Source: Proteiniclasticum sediminis (GTDB lineage: Bacteria; Bacillota; Clostridia; Clostridiales; Clostridiaceae). Taken from it: a stretch of 64,000 nucleotides of DNA. The notes beneath the pieces were generated by a model. That model ran no database searches. It was given only the letters and a program-made list of their open reading frames with translations, and was not told the DNA's origin. The stretch spans positions 1 through 64,000 of the forward strand of contig NZ_JAGSCS010000002.1 in assembly GCF_018128025.1 (NCBI RefSeq). Direction: 5' to 3'. A program made the translations under genes and the position numbers. This document shows, piece after piece, positions 41,650-50,065 of the stretch. The number at the start of each line of letters is the position of its first letter. Within the stretch, counting starts at the first letter, position 1.

Positions 41650-41708
41650 AATAAAATTTCTATTCAAATCGTAAGTTTATTGAAATTTTATTTTAGATGT
41701 TTTATAAT
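41650..41708 (+). promoter_or_regulatory. murQ promoter with RpiR-type inverted repeats
   Basis: TTGAAA (41680-41685), 17 bases, TATAAT (41703-41708). The -35 overlaps TGAAATTTTATTTTA (41681-41695), and AATAAAATTTC at 41650-41660 is its inverted partner about 21 bases upstream. Confidence 0.65.
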
Positions 41709-41739
41709 GGAGTCAAATCAAAAGAAGGAGCGTGAAGCT

Positions 41740-42636
41740 GTGATTGATCTTGAGCTTCTGGACACGGAAGGTATCAACGAAAACTCCCTCAATATAGACT
41801 CCATGAACATCGCCGATGTCCTGAAGACCATCAACGAAGAAGATAAGAAGGTGGCCCAGGTCATCGAAGAAGAGCTTCCGGCCATCACCCGCGCCGTGGA
41901 AGCCATTTGTCCCAAAATCCAGGTAGGAGGGCGCCTCATCTATGTGGGCGCCGGAACCTCCGGAAGACTCGGCGTCCTGGACGCCTCCGAGTGTCCCCCC
42001 ACCTATGGGGTGGAACCGGGCCTCGTGGTGGGCCTCATCGCCGGCGGCGAAAAAGCCCTCCGCTATGCCATTGAAGGGGCAGAGGACGATGGAGAACAGG
42101 CCGTAAAAGACCTGGAAGCCATTCGGTTCACCCCCAAGGATGCCCTCGTCGGCTTAGCGGCCTCCGGACGAACCCCCTATGTCCTGGCTGCCCTGGCTTA
42201 CGCCAAGGCCCTGGGCGCCGTGACGGTCTCCGTCAGCTGCGTCAAGGATGCCGAAGTATCCCAGGTGGCTCAGTATCCCATCGAAGCCGTGGTGGGCCCG
42301 GAGGTGGTCACGGGATCCACGAGGATGAAAGCGGGCACCGCCCAGAAAATGATCCTCAATATGATCTCCACCACCCTCATGATCCAGGCCGGAAAAGTCT
42401 ACGGCAACCTCATGGTGGACGTTCAGGCCACCAACGCCAAGCTCATTGTCCGGGCGGAGCGGATCATCACCACCACCACCGGCCTCGGCAAAGAAGAAGC
42501 CAAACTTCTCTTTGAAGAGAGCGGACATTCGGTGAAAACCGCCATCGTCATGGCGAAGAAAAAGACCAGCCGCCGGGAGGCGGAAGCACTGCTGGAAAAG
42601 CACCAGGGACGGATTGCCCGGGCCCTCACGAGTTAA
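41740..42636 (+). CDS. murQ: N-acetylmuramic acid 6-phosphate etherase
   Basis: MurQ cleaves the lactyl ether of MurNAc-6-phosphate to GlcNAc-6-phosphate and D-lactate. The 298-residue length is standard when started at GTG 41740, nine bases after GAAGGAG; the longer open frame from 41632 runs through the promoter. SIS-domain motifs are YVGAGTSGRLGVLDASECPP, GLAASGRTPYVLAALAYAK and GSTRMKAGTAQKMILNM, and the C-terminal helical bundle is intact. It opens the operon with PTS IIA and AnmK. Confidence 0.95.
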   Translation: MIDLELLDTEGINENSLNIDSMNIADVLKTINEEDKKVAQVIEEELPAITRAVEAICPKIQVGGRLIYVGAGTSGRLGVLDASECPPTYGVEPGLVVGLIAGGEKALRYAIEGAEDDGEQAVKDLEAIRFTPKDALVGLAASGRTPYVLAALAYAKALGAVTVSVSCVKDAEVSQVAQYPIEAVVGPEVVTGSTRMKAGTAQKMILNMISTTLMIQAGKVYGNLMVDVQATNAKLIVRAERIITTTTGLGKEEAKLLFEESGHSVKTAIVMAKKKTSRREAEALLEKHQGRIARALTS

Positions 42637-42647
42637 AGGAGAAGAGT

Positions 42648-42968
42648 ATGAGTCAAGAAATGGAAATGATCATCTTCAACATCATCAACTATGCCGGCAT
42701 GGCCAAGGGACTGGCCTATGAGGCCTTAACCGAGGCAGAAGCAGGAAACTACGACAAAGCCCAGGAGCTTCTGAAGGAAGCCGACGCTAACCTCCTGGAA
42801 GCCCACAAGGTTCAGACCTCCATCATCCAGGCCGAAGCCCGGGGAGAAAAGCCGGAGGTTTCCGTGCTCTTCGTCCATGCCCAGGATCAGCTCATGACCT
42901 CCATGGAGTCCCGCACCCTCATCGAGCATCTGATCCGCATATATCAGAAGTTCGACACGGCCAAGTAA
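42648..42968 (+). CDS. PTS lactose/cellobiose-type IIA component
   Basis: This 106-residue protein is a PTS_IIA (lac) helical bundle. The phosphoryl-accepting histidine lies in the family motif FVHAQDQLMTSM, and the conserved EAHKVQTSIIQAEARG helix precedes it. It passes phosphate from HPr to IIB. The IIB and IIC genes lie 1.6 kb downstream behind another promoter, an unusual split. AAAGGAG precedes the ATG. Confidence 0.92.
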   Translation: MSQEMEMIIFNIINYAGMAKGLAYEALTEAEAGNYDKAQELLKEADANLLEAHKVQTSIIQAEARGEKPEVSVLFVHAQDQLMTSMESRTLIEHLIRIYQKFDTAK

Positions 42969-44155
42969 TGTACGCCGTCGGCCTCATGTCCGGAACATCC
43001 CTGGATGGTGTCGATGCGGCCCTTTGCCAGGTGGAAGGCTCTGGACGGAATACAAAAATCGAACTCCTATCCTTTGACACCACCCCCATCCCCGAGGACG
43101 TCAAGGCGGAAATCCGCCTGGTCATGGGAAATACCGTTCCCCAGATCGACGTGCTCACCTCCCTCAACTTCAAGCTGGGGAAGGTCTTTGCCCAGGCTGT
43201 GAACCGGCTTCTCACGAAGAACCACATGACGGGAAAGGACCTGGCCTTTGTGGCTTCCCACGGCCAGACCCTCTACCATATCCCCAAACCTAACGGAACC
43301 TTGGTCCGCAGTACACTGCAGATGGGGGAGAGCGCCGTCATCGCCTATGAGGTGGGGGCACCCGTCATCTCCAACTTCCGCGTCATGGATGTGGCAGCGG
43401 GAGGGGAGGGAGCACCCTTGGTTCCCTTGAGTGAGATCATCCTCTATGGAGAAGCGGGGAAGAACATCGCCCTCCAAAACCTGGGCGGCATCGGCAACGT
43501 CACCCTGCTCCCCGGAACCTTAAACGAAGCGGAAGTCTTTGCCTTCGATACAGGACCGGGAAACATGGTCATCGACGAAGCCATGCGGATCCTCTACGGA
43601 AAAAGCTACGACGAAAATGGCCAGGTGGCCTTGTCCGGGAAAATTGCAGAACCGCTCCTTTCGGAGCTCCTCCAGCACCCCTATCTGGATCTGCCGCTCC
43701 CTAAATCCACCGGCCGGGAAGACTTCGGCGAAGCCTTTACCCGAGATCTTCTCACCCGCTATGCCCATGTGGCCCCCGAGGACTTCATTGCCACGGTGAC
43801 CCAGTTCACCGCCTCCACCATGGCTGACGCCTATACCCGGTACATCCTGCCCCAGTACCCCTTGGATCGGGTGGTGCTGGGCGGCGGGGGAGCCCACAAT
43901 GAGGCGATCCTTTCTGGACTCCGAAAGCTTCTGCCCCAGGTGGAAGTCCTCACCCAGGAGGATCTGGGCCTCTCCAGCGATGCCAAGGAAGCCATCGCCT
44001 TTGTCATCCTGGGCAATGAAACCTGGCACGGCAGCTTTGGCAATGTGCCCGGCGCCACCGGCGCCGGCGAAGGCGTGATTCTGGGACAGATCACCCCCTG
44101 TCCCACAGCATTTGGAAGGAAGGTGTACGGAGCATGGCCCGAACCTGGAAAGTAA
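42968..44155 (+). CDS. anmK: anhydro-N-acetylmuramic acid kinase
   Basis: AnmK opens the 1,6-anhydro ring of anhydroMurNAc and phosphorylates it to MurNAc-6-phosphate. The 395-residue protein starts with the ATP-site motif YAVGLMSGTSLDGVDAAL. Further motifs are FVASHGQTLYH and the catalytic-region FAFDTGPGNMVID; GGGGAHN is near the C-terminus. Its ATG overlaps the stop codon of the IIA gene and lacks a strong ribosome binding site, so it relies on coupling. The presence of AnmK implies that anhydro-muropeptide sugars are also taken up. Confidence 0.94.
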   Translation: MYAVGLMSGTSLDGVDAALCQVEGSGRNTKIELLSFDTTPIPEDVKAEIRLVMGNTVPQIDVLTSLNFKLGKVFAQAVNRLLTKNHMTGKDLAFVASHGQTLYHIPKPNGTLVRSTLQMGESAVIAYEVGAPVISNFRVMDVAAGGEGAPLVPLSEIILYGEAGKNIALQNLGGIGNVTLLPGTLNEAEVFAFDTGPGNMVIDEAMRILYGKSYDENGQVALSGKIAEPLLSELLQHPYLDLPLPKSTGREDFGEAFTRDLLTRYAHVAPEDFIATVTQFTASTMADAYTRYILPQYPLDRVVLGGGGAHNEAILSGLRKLLPQVEVLTQEDLGLSSDAKEAIAFVILGNETWHGSFGNVPGATGAGEGVILGQITPCPTAFGRKVYGAWPEPGK

Positions 44156-44487
44156 AGAACGAAGAGAAAAGGGAGTACAATCCCGCCCAGGGAAGAACGG
44201 ACTACAACATCCCCATGCTGGGATACCGCAGCGCCCTCTTTATCCTGGTGGTGGTCTTCACCACCGTATTCACGGCGCCAGCCCTCACGGGACTCCTCTT
44301 TGAGGACTTCCGAATTCCCGCCAGCCTCCTTTCCGGCCTCCTGGTGGGTTATGCCATCGCCTTTGCCCAGTACTACATCGAGCGGAAGAAGAAGGCGGAC
44401 CGGAAGTTCCATGTTCTGGCCCTCGTTCTTGCCCTCTTCATGACCGGGCTGTTCTTTTTCCTCTATACCATGGGCGTTCTTTTTTAA
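44134..44487 (+). CDS. small integral membrane protein, unknown function
   Basis: I do not recognise this 117-residue protein. A polar N-terminus of about 30 residues precedes three hydrophobic segments (ALFILVVVFTTVFTAPALTG; LLSGLLVGYAIAFAQYY; VLALVLALFMTGLFFFLYTM), the last two separated by a strongly basic loop ERKKKADRK. It overlaps anmK by 22 bases, so it is translated with the MurNAc genes. A role as transporter accessory or sugar permease subunit is possible but unsupported. Confidence 0.65.
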   Translation: MARTWKVKNEEKREYNPAQGRTDYNIPMLGYRSALFILVVVFTTVFTAPALTGLLFEDFRIPASLLSGLLVGYAIAFAQYYIERKKKADRKFHVLALVLALFMTGLFFFLYTMGVLF

Positions 44488-44501
44488 CTAAAATAAAAAT
44501 A

Positions 44502-44560
44502 CAATATTGAAATGAAATTTCTAAAATAATATTGCAAAAGTAAGCGTTTACCCCTATAAT
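44502..44560 (+). promoter_or_regulatory. PTS IIB promoter with CcpA-like cre site and nested inverted repeats
   Basis: TTGCAA (44532-44537), 17 bases, TATAAT (44555-44560). Between them AGTAAGCGTTTACC (44539-44552) matches the CcpA catabolite-response core. Upstream, CAATATT (44502-44508) and AATATTG (44528-44534) flank the palindrome GAAATTTC (44514-44521), which resembles the RpiR element. Confidence 0.6.
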
Positions 44561-44589
44561 CAAATTATCGAAGGAGAAAGGAGAAAACC

Positions 44590-44895
44590 ATGAAAGTATT
44601 ATTCGTTTGTTCTCTCGGCATGTCCAGTCAGATTGCCGTTGACGCCCTTCTCAAAGAAGCCAAGAAGAATGGGGTGGCCATGGAAGTCCATGCGGTCAGC
44701 ACCCAGGAATTCGAAACTGCCGTGACCGAAGGATGGGACGTGGCCATGGTGGCCCCGCAGATCCGTCACCGGTTCAGCTATCTGGAACAGTTTGCCAAGG
44801 ATGCCGGCGTACCCTGCGCCCTCATCGAACCCATGGGTTACAGCCCCCTGGGCGGACCCCGTCTACTCAAGCAAGTCTTGGGTCTCAAAAAATAG
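44590..44895 (+). CDS. PTS lactose/cellobiose-type IIB component
   Basis: The 101-residue IIB domain carries its phosphocysteine early, in FVCSLGMSSQIAV (C9). The rest follows the CelA pattern (VAMVAPQIRHRFSYLEQFAK). AAGGAGAAAGGAG precedes the ATG. With the IIA at 42648 and the IIC at 44927 it forms a full sugar phosphotransferase. The surrounding MurNAc enzymes suggest that the substrate is a GlcNAc or MurNAc disaccharide. Confidence 0.92.
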   Translation: MKVLFVCSLGMSSQIAVDALLKEAKKNGVAMEVHAVSTQEFETAVTEGWDVAMVAPQIRHRFSYLEQFAKDAGVPCALIEPMGYSPLGGPRLLKQVLGLKK

Positions 44896-44926
44896 CTAAA
44901 TCAATCAACACATAAAGGAGACGACT

Positions 44927-46282
44927 ATGTTCGAGAAAATTTCCCAATTCATGGACGAAAAGCTCTCTACCCCCATGGCGAAGCTCGCTGAGCAGAGACA
45001 TCTGAGAGCCATTCGTGACGGTATCATTGCAACTCTTCCCCTCATCATCGTAAGCTCCATGTTCATGGTAATTGCGTTCCTTCCGAACCAGCTGCCAAAG
45101 GAATGGGCACTCACCCAGTTCATCGCCAAGAATCAGTTCAAGATTCTTCTCCCTTACAGAATGTCCATGTACATCATGACCCTGTATGCGGTGTTCGGCA
45201 TCGGTTACTCTTTAGCCCGTTCCTATAAGCTGGACGGACTTTCCGGCGGTATCATGGCTGAGCTGGCGTACCTCCTCACCATCATCCCCAAGTCCATCCC
45301 TGCAGCCACCGCTGCGGTGAAGACCCTGGCCGAAACCAATCCGGATCTGGCCGGATGGATGAAGAGCGTTCCTTCAGGATTCCACATCCCCATGGGTCAG
45401 CTGGGCTCTGCGGGCATGTTCATCGGAATTCTCGCGGCGATCTTCGCTGTGGAAGTTTACCGTTTCACCGAAACCAAGAACTTCAAGATCTCCATGCCTC
45501 CCCAGGTTCCGGCATCCGTTGCCCGTTCCTTTGAGGCCCTGACCCCCACTGCCATTATTCTCTTCGTGGTCTCCGCCATCACCATGTGGGCTGGCGTCGA
45601 TGTCCATGGCATCATGAACAAGCTGGTGGCCCCTCTGGTCACCGCCACCGATACTCTGCCTTCTGTCCTTCTCATCATCTTCCTGGGCATGTTCTTCTGG
45701 ACCTTCGGTATTCACGGCTGGTCCATTGTGGGAACCATCGCCAGACCGCTGTGGCTGACCCTTCTGGAAACCAACACTGCCGCTTACGCTGCAGGAGAAG
45801 CTATTCCCCACATCGGAGCAGAGCCCTTCTACCAGTGGTTCATCATGATCGGCGGATCCGGTACGACCATCGGTCTGGCCATCCTCTTCCTGGTGAAGTC
45901 CAAGTCTGCCTATGGCAAGGCTTTAGGAAAGACCGCGTTCATTCCGGCCATCTTCAACATCAATGAGCCCATGATCTTCGGTGCTCCCATCGTCCTGAAC
46001 CCCATCCTGATGATTCCGTTCATCATCACCCCGATGATCTCCGCCACCATCGCCTGGATTGCCACAAGCCTTGGCCTGGTCGGACGTGTGGTTGCCCTGG
46101 CACCCTGGACGCTGCCTGGACCCATCGGCGCATACCTGGCCACCGGTGGAGACTGGAGAGGCGCTGCACTCAGCGTCATCCTCATCGCTTTATCCGTAGC
46201 CATCTACCTGCCCTTCTTCACCATCTATGACAACAAGCTGAAGGCTGAAGAGTCTGAAGAAGTGAAGAACGAAATCGCATAA
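44927..46282 (+). CDS. PTS lactose/cellobiose-type IIC permease
   Basis: The 451-residue IIC protein has a CelB-like N-terminus (FEKISQFMDEKLSTPMAKLA), about ten membrane segments, and the sugar-site region PAIFNINEPMIFGAPIVLNP with the conserved N-E-P motif. It imports and, with IIB, phosphorylates a beta-linked disaccharide or amino sugar. AAAGGAG stands before the ATG. A hairpin follows the gene, and the GH4, MupG and kinase genes continue the unit. Confidence 0.93.
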   Translation: MFEKISQFMDEKLSTPMAKLAEQRHLRAIRDGIIATLPLIIVSSMFMVIAFLPNQLPKEWALTQFIAKNQFKILLPYRMSMYIMTLYAVFGIGYSLARSYKLDGLSGGIMAELAYLLTIIPKSIPAATAAVKTLAETNPDLAGWMKSVPSGFHIPMGQLGSAGMFIGILAAIFAVEVYRFTETKNFKISMPPQVPASVARSFEALTPTAIILFVVSAITMWAGVDVHGIMNKLVAPLVTATDTLPSVLLIIFLGMFFWTFGIHGWSIVGTIARPLWLTLLETNTAAYAAGEAIPHIGAEPFYQWFIMIGGSGTTIGLAILFLVKSKSAYGKALGKTAFIPAIFNINEPMIFGAPIVLNPILMIPFIITPMISATIAWIATSLGLVGRVVALAPWTLPGPIGAYLATGGDWRGAALSVILIALSVAIYLPFFTIYDNKLKAEESEEVKNEIA

Positions 46283-46296
46283 ATTCTAGACACAGG

Positions 46297-46328
46297 GGGT
46301 TCTACAGGATTGTAGAGCCCTTCTTTCT
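46297..46328 (+). terminator. hairpin between PTS IIC and the GH4 gene
   Basis: GGGTTCTACA / TGTAGAGCCC (10 bp with one wobble pair, four-base loop) followed by TTCTTTCTT. It is probably a partial terminator or mRNA stabiliser. Confidence 0.6.
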
Positions 46329-46385
46329 TAGACAAATCGGTGGTTTCCAAAGGTTTTGACTGAAGGAAACCTTGGGAGGGAAAAT

Positions 46386-47717
46386 ATGAAGAAGTTAAAG
46401 ATCGTCACCATCGGCGGAGGCTCCAGCTACACCCCGGAGCTGGTGGAAGGGTTCATCAAACGTTACGCGGAACTTCCCGTCACGGAGCTCTGGCTTGTGG
46501 ACATTGAAGAGGGGAGAGAAAAGCTGGACATCGTGGGTCGCCTGGCCCAGCGCATGGTGGAAGCGGCGGGGCTTCCCTTAAAGGTCATTCTTTCCCTGGA
46601 TCGGAAGGAAGCCCTCAAGGATGCGGACTTTGTCACCACCCAACTTCGGGTGGGACAGCTCAGCGCCCGGATCCTCGATGAGCGGATCCCCCTGACCCAC
46701 GGCATCCTGGGGCAGGAAACCAATGGGGCCGGGGGAATGTTCAAGGCGCTGCGCACCATTCCTGTTATAATGGAGATCGTGGAGGACATGAAGGTCCTCT
46801 GTCCCGATGCCTGGCTCATCAACTTCACCAACCCCGCAGGAATGGTGACAGAAGCGGTGCAGCGCTACGGAAACTTCTCCAAGGTGGTGGGGCTCTGCAA
46901 CGTTCCTGTAGGGATGAAGAAGAGCATGGCCAAGCAGCTAAAAGCCCAGGAAGAGGACATTGCCATGGAGATTGTGGGGTTAAACCACCACTTCTTTATG
47001 ACCGATGTCTTCGAAAAAGGCCAAAGCCGCATGAAGGAGATCCTGGAAGGCTACGAGAAGCTGACGCCGGAAGATGAGGTGAGCATGAAGAACATCATGA
47101 CCATCCCCTGGACCAAAGAACTCGTCCGGGCCTTAGCGGCCATCCCCTGTCCCTATCTTTCCTACTACTTCTACCCCCAGGAACAGCTTCAGCATCAGCT
47201 GGAACTCTTTGCCACCCATAGCGTCCGGGCGGAGTTTGTGAAGGGCGTGGAGGATGAACTCTTTGCCCTCTATGCCCAGGAAGAACTCCATGAAAAGCCC
47301 AAGCAGCTGGAGCAGCGAGGCGGGGCCCATTACAGCGATGCGGCCTGCAGTCTCATCACCTCCATCTACAACGACAAGGGTGATATTCAGTATGTCAATA
47401 CGAGGAACGCGGGAGCCCTCACGGACTTCCCCGAGGATACCATCATCGAGGTGGCGGCGAAGATCACGAAAGACGGTCCCGTGCCCATCCCCGTGGGCGC
47501 CATTCCTGAGGCGTTAAAGGGAACCATCCATACGATCAAGAGCTTTGAGCGCATGACGGTGGAAGCCGCCGTCACGGGAAACCGGGACTTGGCCATCGCA
47601 GCCCTGACCCTGAACCCCCTGGTTCCTTCGGGCGCTCTGGCGGTCCAGGTTTTTGATGAACTCTACGAGGCTCATAAGGCCTATCTGCCCCAGTTTAAAG
47701 GAGAGAGCCATGCGTAA
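46386..47717 (+). CDS. GH4 6-phospho-beta-glycosidase
   Basis: The 443-residue GH4 enzyme has the NAD-binding N-terminus KIVTIGGGSSYTPELVEG, the NFTNPAGMVTEAV motif, the metal-ligand cysteine in LCNVPVGMKK and histidine in GLNHHFF. GH4 enzymes need NAD, Mn and reducing conditions and cleave 6-phosphorylated disaccharides by a redox mechanism. The start at 46386 follows GGGAGGG. It lies behind the PTS and overlaps MupG by eight bases. Cellobiose- or chitobiose-6-phosphate are typical substrates; a MurNAc- or GlcNAc-containing disaccharide is suggested by the context. Confidence 0.88.
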   Translation: MKKLKIVTIGGGSSYTPELVEGFIKRYAELPVTELWLVDIEEGREKLDIVGRLAQRMVEAAGLPLKVILSLDRKEALKDADFVTTQLRVGQLSARILDERIPLTHGILGQETNGAGGMFKALRTIPVIMEIVEDMKVLCPDAWLINFTNPAGMVTEAVQRYGNFSKVVGLCNVPVGMKKSMAKQLKAQEEDIAMEIVGLNHHFFMTDVFEKGQSRMKEILEGYEKLTPEDEVSMKNIMTIPWTKELVRALAAIPCPYLSYYFYPQEQLQHQLELFATHSVRAEFVKGVEDELFALYAQEELHEKPKQLEQRGGAHYSDAACSLITSIYNDKGDIQYVNTRNAGALTDFPEDTIIEVAAKITKDGPVPIPVGAIPEALKGTIHTIKSFERMTVEAAVTGNRDLAIAALTLNPLVPSGALAVQVFDELYEAHKAYLPQFKGESHA

Positions 47718-48801
47718 ATTAGGATTATCCATCTACCCTGAAAAATCCACCAAAGAAGAGATTGTCACCTACCTGGAAAAGGCCGCAAAGTACGGCTTCA
47801 GCCGAATTTTCTCCTGCCTCCTGTCCGTGACCAAGGCTCCGGAGGAGATCAAGGCCGAATTCCTGGAGGTGAACCGTGCTGCCCATGCCCTGGGCTACGA
47901 GGTCATCGTGGACGTTTCTCCCCGGGTGTTCAAGGAACTGGGGATCAGCTATCAGGACCTGAGCTTCTTCCATGACATCGAAGCCGATGGCATTCGCCTC
48001 GATCAGGGCTTCACGGGCCTGGAGGAGTCCCTCATGACCTTCAATCCCTACAACCTGAAGATCGAGATCAACATGAGCCAGAATACCCATACCATCGATA
48101 CCATCATGGATTATGAGCCCAATCGCTACAATGTGATTGGCTGTCACAATTTCTATCCCCATATCTATTCCGGACTCGCCTTGGACCATTTTCAGAAGTG
48201 TACGGAACGTTTCCGTAAATATGGACTGCGCACTGCAGCTTTCGTCACTTCCCAGGTGGAAGGCTCCTTTGGTCCCTGGCCCGTGACAGATGGGCTGCCC
48301 ACTTTAGAAATGCACCGGGATAAGACCTTGGCGGCTCAGATGAAGCACCTCATCGCCCTGGGCGGCATTGATGATCTTATCATTTCCAACTGCTATCCCA
48401 GCGATGAAGAGCTGGAAGCCGTGGGGAAGATGCGGCTGGATATGGTAACCTTAAACGTGACCCTTCGGGAGGATATTCCGGAGATCATGCGTAAAATCGT
48501 TCTGGAGGAGATGCACTTCCACCGGGGTGATGTCTCCGGAAACTACATCCGCTCCACCCAGAGCCGGGTAAAGTTCAAGGGTCAGGAGTTCCCTCTGTTC
48601 CATGCCCCGGAGATCCTAAAGCGAGGCGATGTCATCGTGGAATCCAGCCTCTACGGCCATTATGCCGGGGAGCTCCAGATCGCCATGACGGACATGAAAA
48701 ACTCAGGCAAGAGCAATGTGGTGGGCCGGGTGGCCGAGGAGGAGATCTTCCTTCTGGATGCCTTAAAGCCCTGGCAGAAGTTCAATTTCAGCGAAAAGTA
48801 G
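47710..48801 (+). CDS. mupG: 6-phospho-N-acetylmuramidase MupG (DUF871)
   Basis: The 363-residue protein is of the DUF871 family. A TIM barrel begins LGLSIYPEKSTKEEIVTYLE and holds acidic residues in FHDIEADGIRLDQGF. A smaller C-terminal beta domain follows (GDVSGNYIRSTQSRVKF; GDVIVESSLYGHYAGELQIA). In Staphylococcus aureus MupG cuts MurNAc-6-phosphate from the imported MurNAc-GlcNAc disaccharide. ATG 47710 with AAAGGAG is the right start; the upstream extension lies in the GH4 gene. Together with MurQ and the kinase it completes the disaccharide route. Confidence 0.9.
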   Translation: MRKLGLSIYPEKSTKEEIVTYLEKAAKYGFSRIFSCLLSVTKAPEEIKAEFLEVNRAAHALGYEVIVDVSPRVFKELGISYQDLSFFHDIEADGIRLDQGFTGLEESLMTFNPYNLKIEINMSQNTHTIDTIMDYEPNRYNVIGCHNFYPHIYSGLALDHFQKCTERFRKYGLRTAAFVTSQVEGSFGPWPVTDGLPTLEMHRDKTLAAQMKHLIALGGIDDLIISNCYPSDEELEAVGKMRLDMVTLNVTLREDIPEIMRKIVLEEMHFHRGDVSGNYIRSTQSRVKFKGQEFPLFHAPEILKRGDVIVESSLYGHYAGELQIAMTDMKNSGKSNVVGRVAEEEIFLLDALKPWQKFNFSEK

Positions 48802-48803
48802 GG

Positions 48804-49703
48804 ATGAAGATGTACATCATCGGTGTGGATGCCGGAGGGACTAAAACCCTCCTGGCCCTCTATGATCAAGACGGGAACAAACTGAATGAAACGGTGATGG
48901 AAAGCTGCCACTACATGCGGGTGGGGGCCAGCGGCATGGGGAGGATCCTGAAGGAAGGGGTGAACACCCTTTGCCAGAAGCAGGGGATCAGCCCCCGGGA
49001 CATCGTCCTGTCCTTAGGCCTCGCCGGCTACGGCCGGGAGGAGAAGGTGAGACGGATGCTGGAGGAAGCCCTGAAGGCAGCTTTTCCCGAGACGAAGCTC
49101 ATCCTCCACAATGATGTGGAGACAGCCCTGGAAGGAGCCTTCCTGGGCGGAGACGGGCTCATGCTCATCGCGGGAACCGGCTCCATCGCCTTTCTAAAGC
49201 AGGGGGATGAGGTGAAGCGATGCGGCGGCTGGGGTTATGCCTTTGGCGACGAGGGCAGCGCCTACTGGATTGCGAAAAAGCTTCTGGAAGTCTTCGCCAA
49301 GGAAGATGACGGACGGCTGGAAAAAACGGCGCTCCACGGTCTGCTCCTGGAACGGCTGAACCTTTCCCAGGGAGCCGATCTCATTACCTATGTGATGAAG
49401 GATATGCAAAATGACCGAAACCAGGTGGCAAGGCTGGCCGTCCTGGCGGGAGAAGCGGCCGCTTTAGGGGATCCGATGGCCCTACTCATCTATGAGGAAG
49501 CTGCGAAGGAGCTGGCGGCATTAGCCAACACGTTGGTGAAGGGGATCGAGAAACCGGTGCCCCTGGCCGTCTATGGCGGGGTCTTCCAGGCGGGACACTG
49601 GATCCTCAAACCGTTGAAGGCTCATTTAGCCGAAAATCTTCAACTGGTGGAGCCAAAGGCTCCACCGGAGTACGGAGCCTATCTATTTTCAAAGAAAGGC
49701 TAA
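48804..49703 (+). CDS. BadF/BadG/BcrA-type N-acetylglucosamine (MurK/NagK-like) kinase
   Basis: The 299-residue ASKHA-fold kinase has YIIGVDAGGTKTLLALYDQD at the N-terminus, the second phosphate motif LIAGTGSIAFLK, and GGWGYAFGDEGSAYWIAKK. Related enzymes phosphorylate GlcNAc, and the Clostridium MurK also takes MurNAc. It would convert GlcNAc released by MupG to GlcNAc-6-phosphate. It starts three bases after the mupG stop; ATG 48810 is an alternative. A terminator follows. Confidence 0.87.
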   Translation: MKMYIIGVDAGGTKTLLALYDQDGNKLNETVMESCHYMRVGASGMGRILKEGVNTLCQKQGISPRDIVLSLGLAGYGREEKVRRMLEEALKAAFPETKLILHNDVETALEGAFLGGDGLMLIAGTGSIAFLKQGDEVKRCGGWGYAFGDEGSAYWIAKKLLEVFAKEDDGRLEKTALHGLLLERLNLSQGADLITYVMKDMQNDRNQVARLAVLAGEAAALGDPMALLIYEEAAKELAALANTLVKGIEKPVPLAVYGGVFQAGHWILKPLKAHLAENLQLVEPKAPPEYGAYLFSKKG

Positions 49704-50065
49704 CCGCAAGAAAAGAATGATGTAGAGAGTGAAATGCTCCCGGGATGAGCGATGGTGAATAAATCACTGTCCAGCATCCTGGGTGCATTTTTTATCCCTG
49801 CGGCCAAAGGAAACCCATAGTATTTCTGGGCATACTTCAGGCCGCCAGGAACAGAAGAGAAGTGAAGTTGTCATCGATCTGCATAGGCCAATTAGGAATT
49901 CTGTGTACAGAGAAAGAAGCTGAGGAGGCGATGAAACCACTGAGAGGTAGGAACATTCGGGGAAAAACAGTAGAAGTATCAAGGAGCAGGAAGAAGAAGG
50001 GGGAATTACGAAGGGAAATGTGTTAAGATATTGCATAGAGAAATTATCATATTTTGGAGAAACTG
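49704..50065. other. non-coding stretch between the MurNAc and glycosylation units
   Basis: Apart from the terminator at 49739-49793, no gene is supported. A 110-residue minus-strand frame (50096-49764) is rich in Ser, Leu and Pro and has no ribosome binding site, so I reject it. A weak promoter candidate TTAAGA (50023-50028), 16 bases, TATCAT (50045-50050) precedes the membrane glycosyltransferase gene. Confidence 0.4.
49739..49793 (+). terminator. terminator of the MurNAc operon
   Basis: CCCGGGATG (49739-49747) pairs with CATCCTGGG (49775-49783) with one wobble, an inner TGG/CCA contact, and T6 at 49788-49793. Confidence 0.5.
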
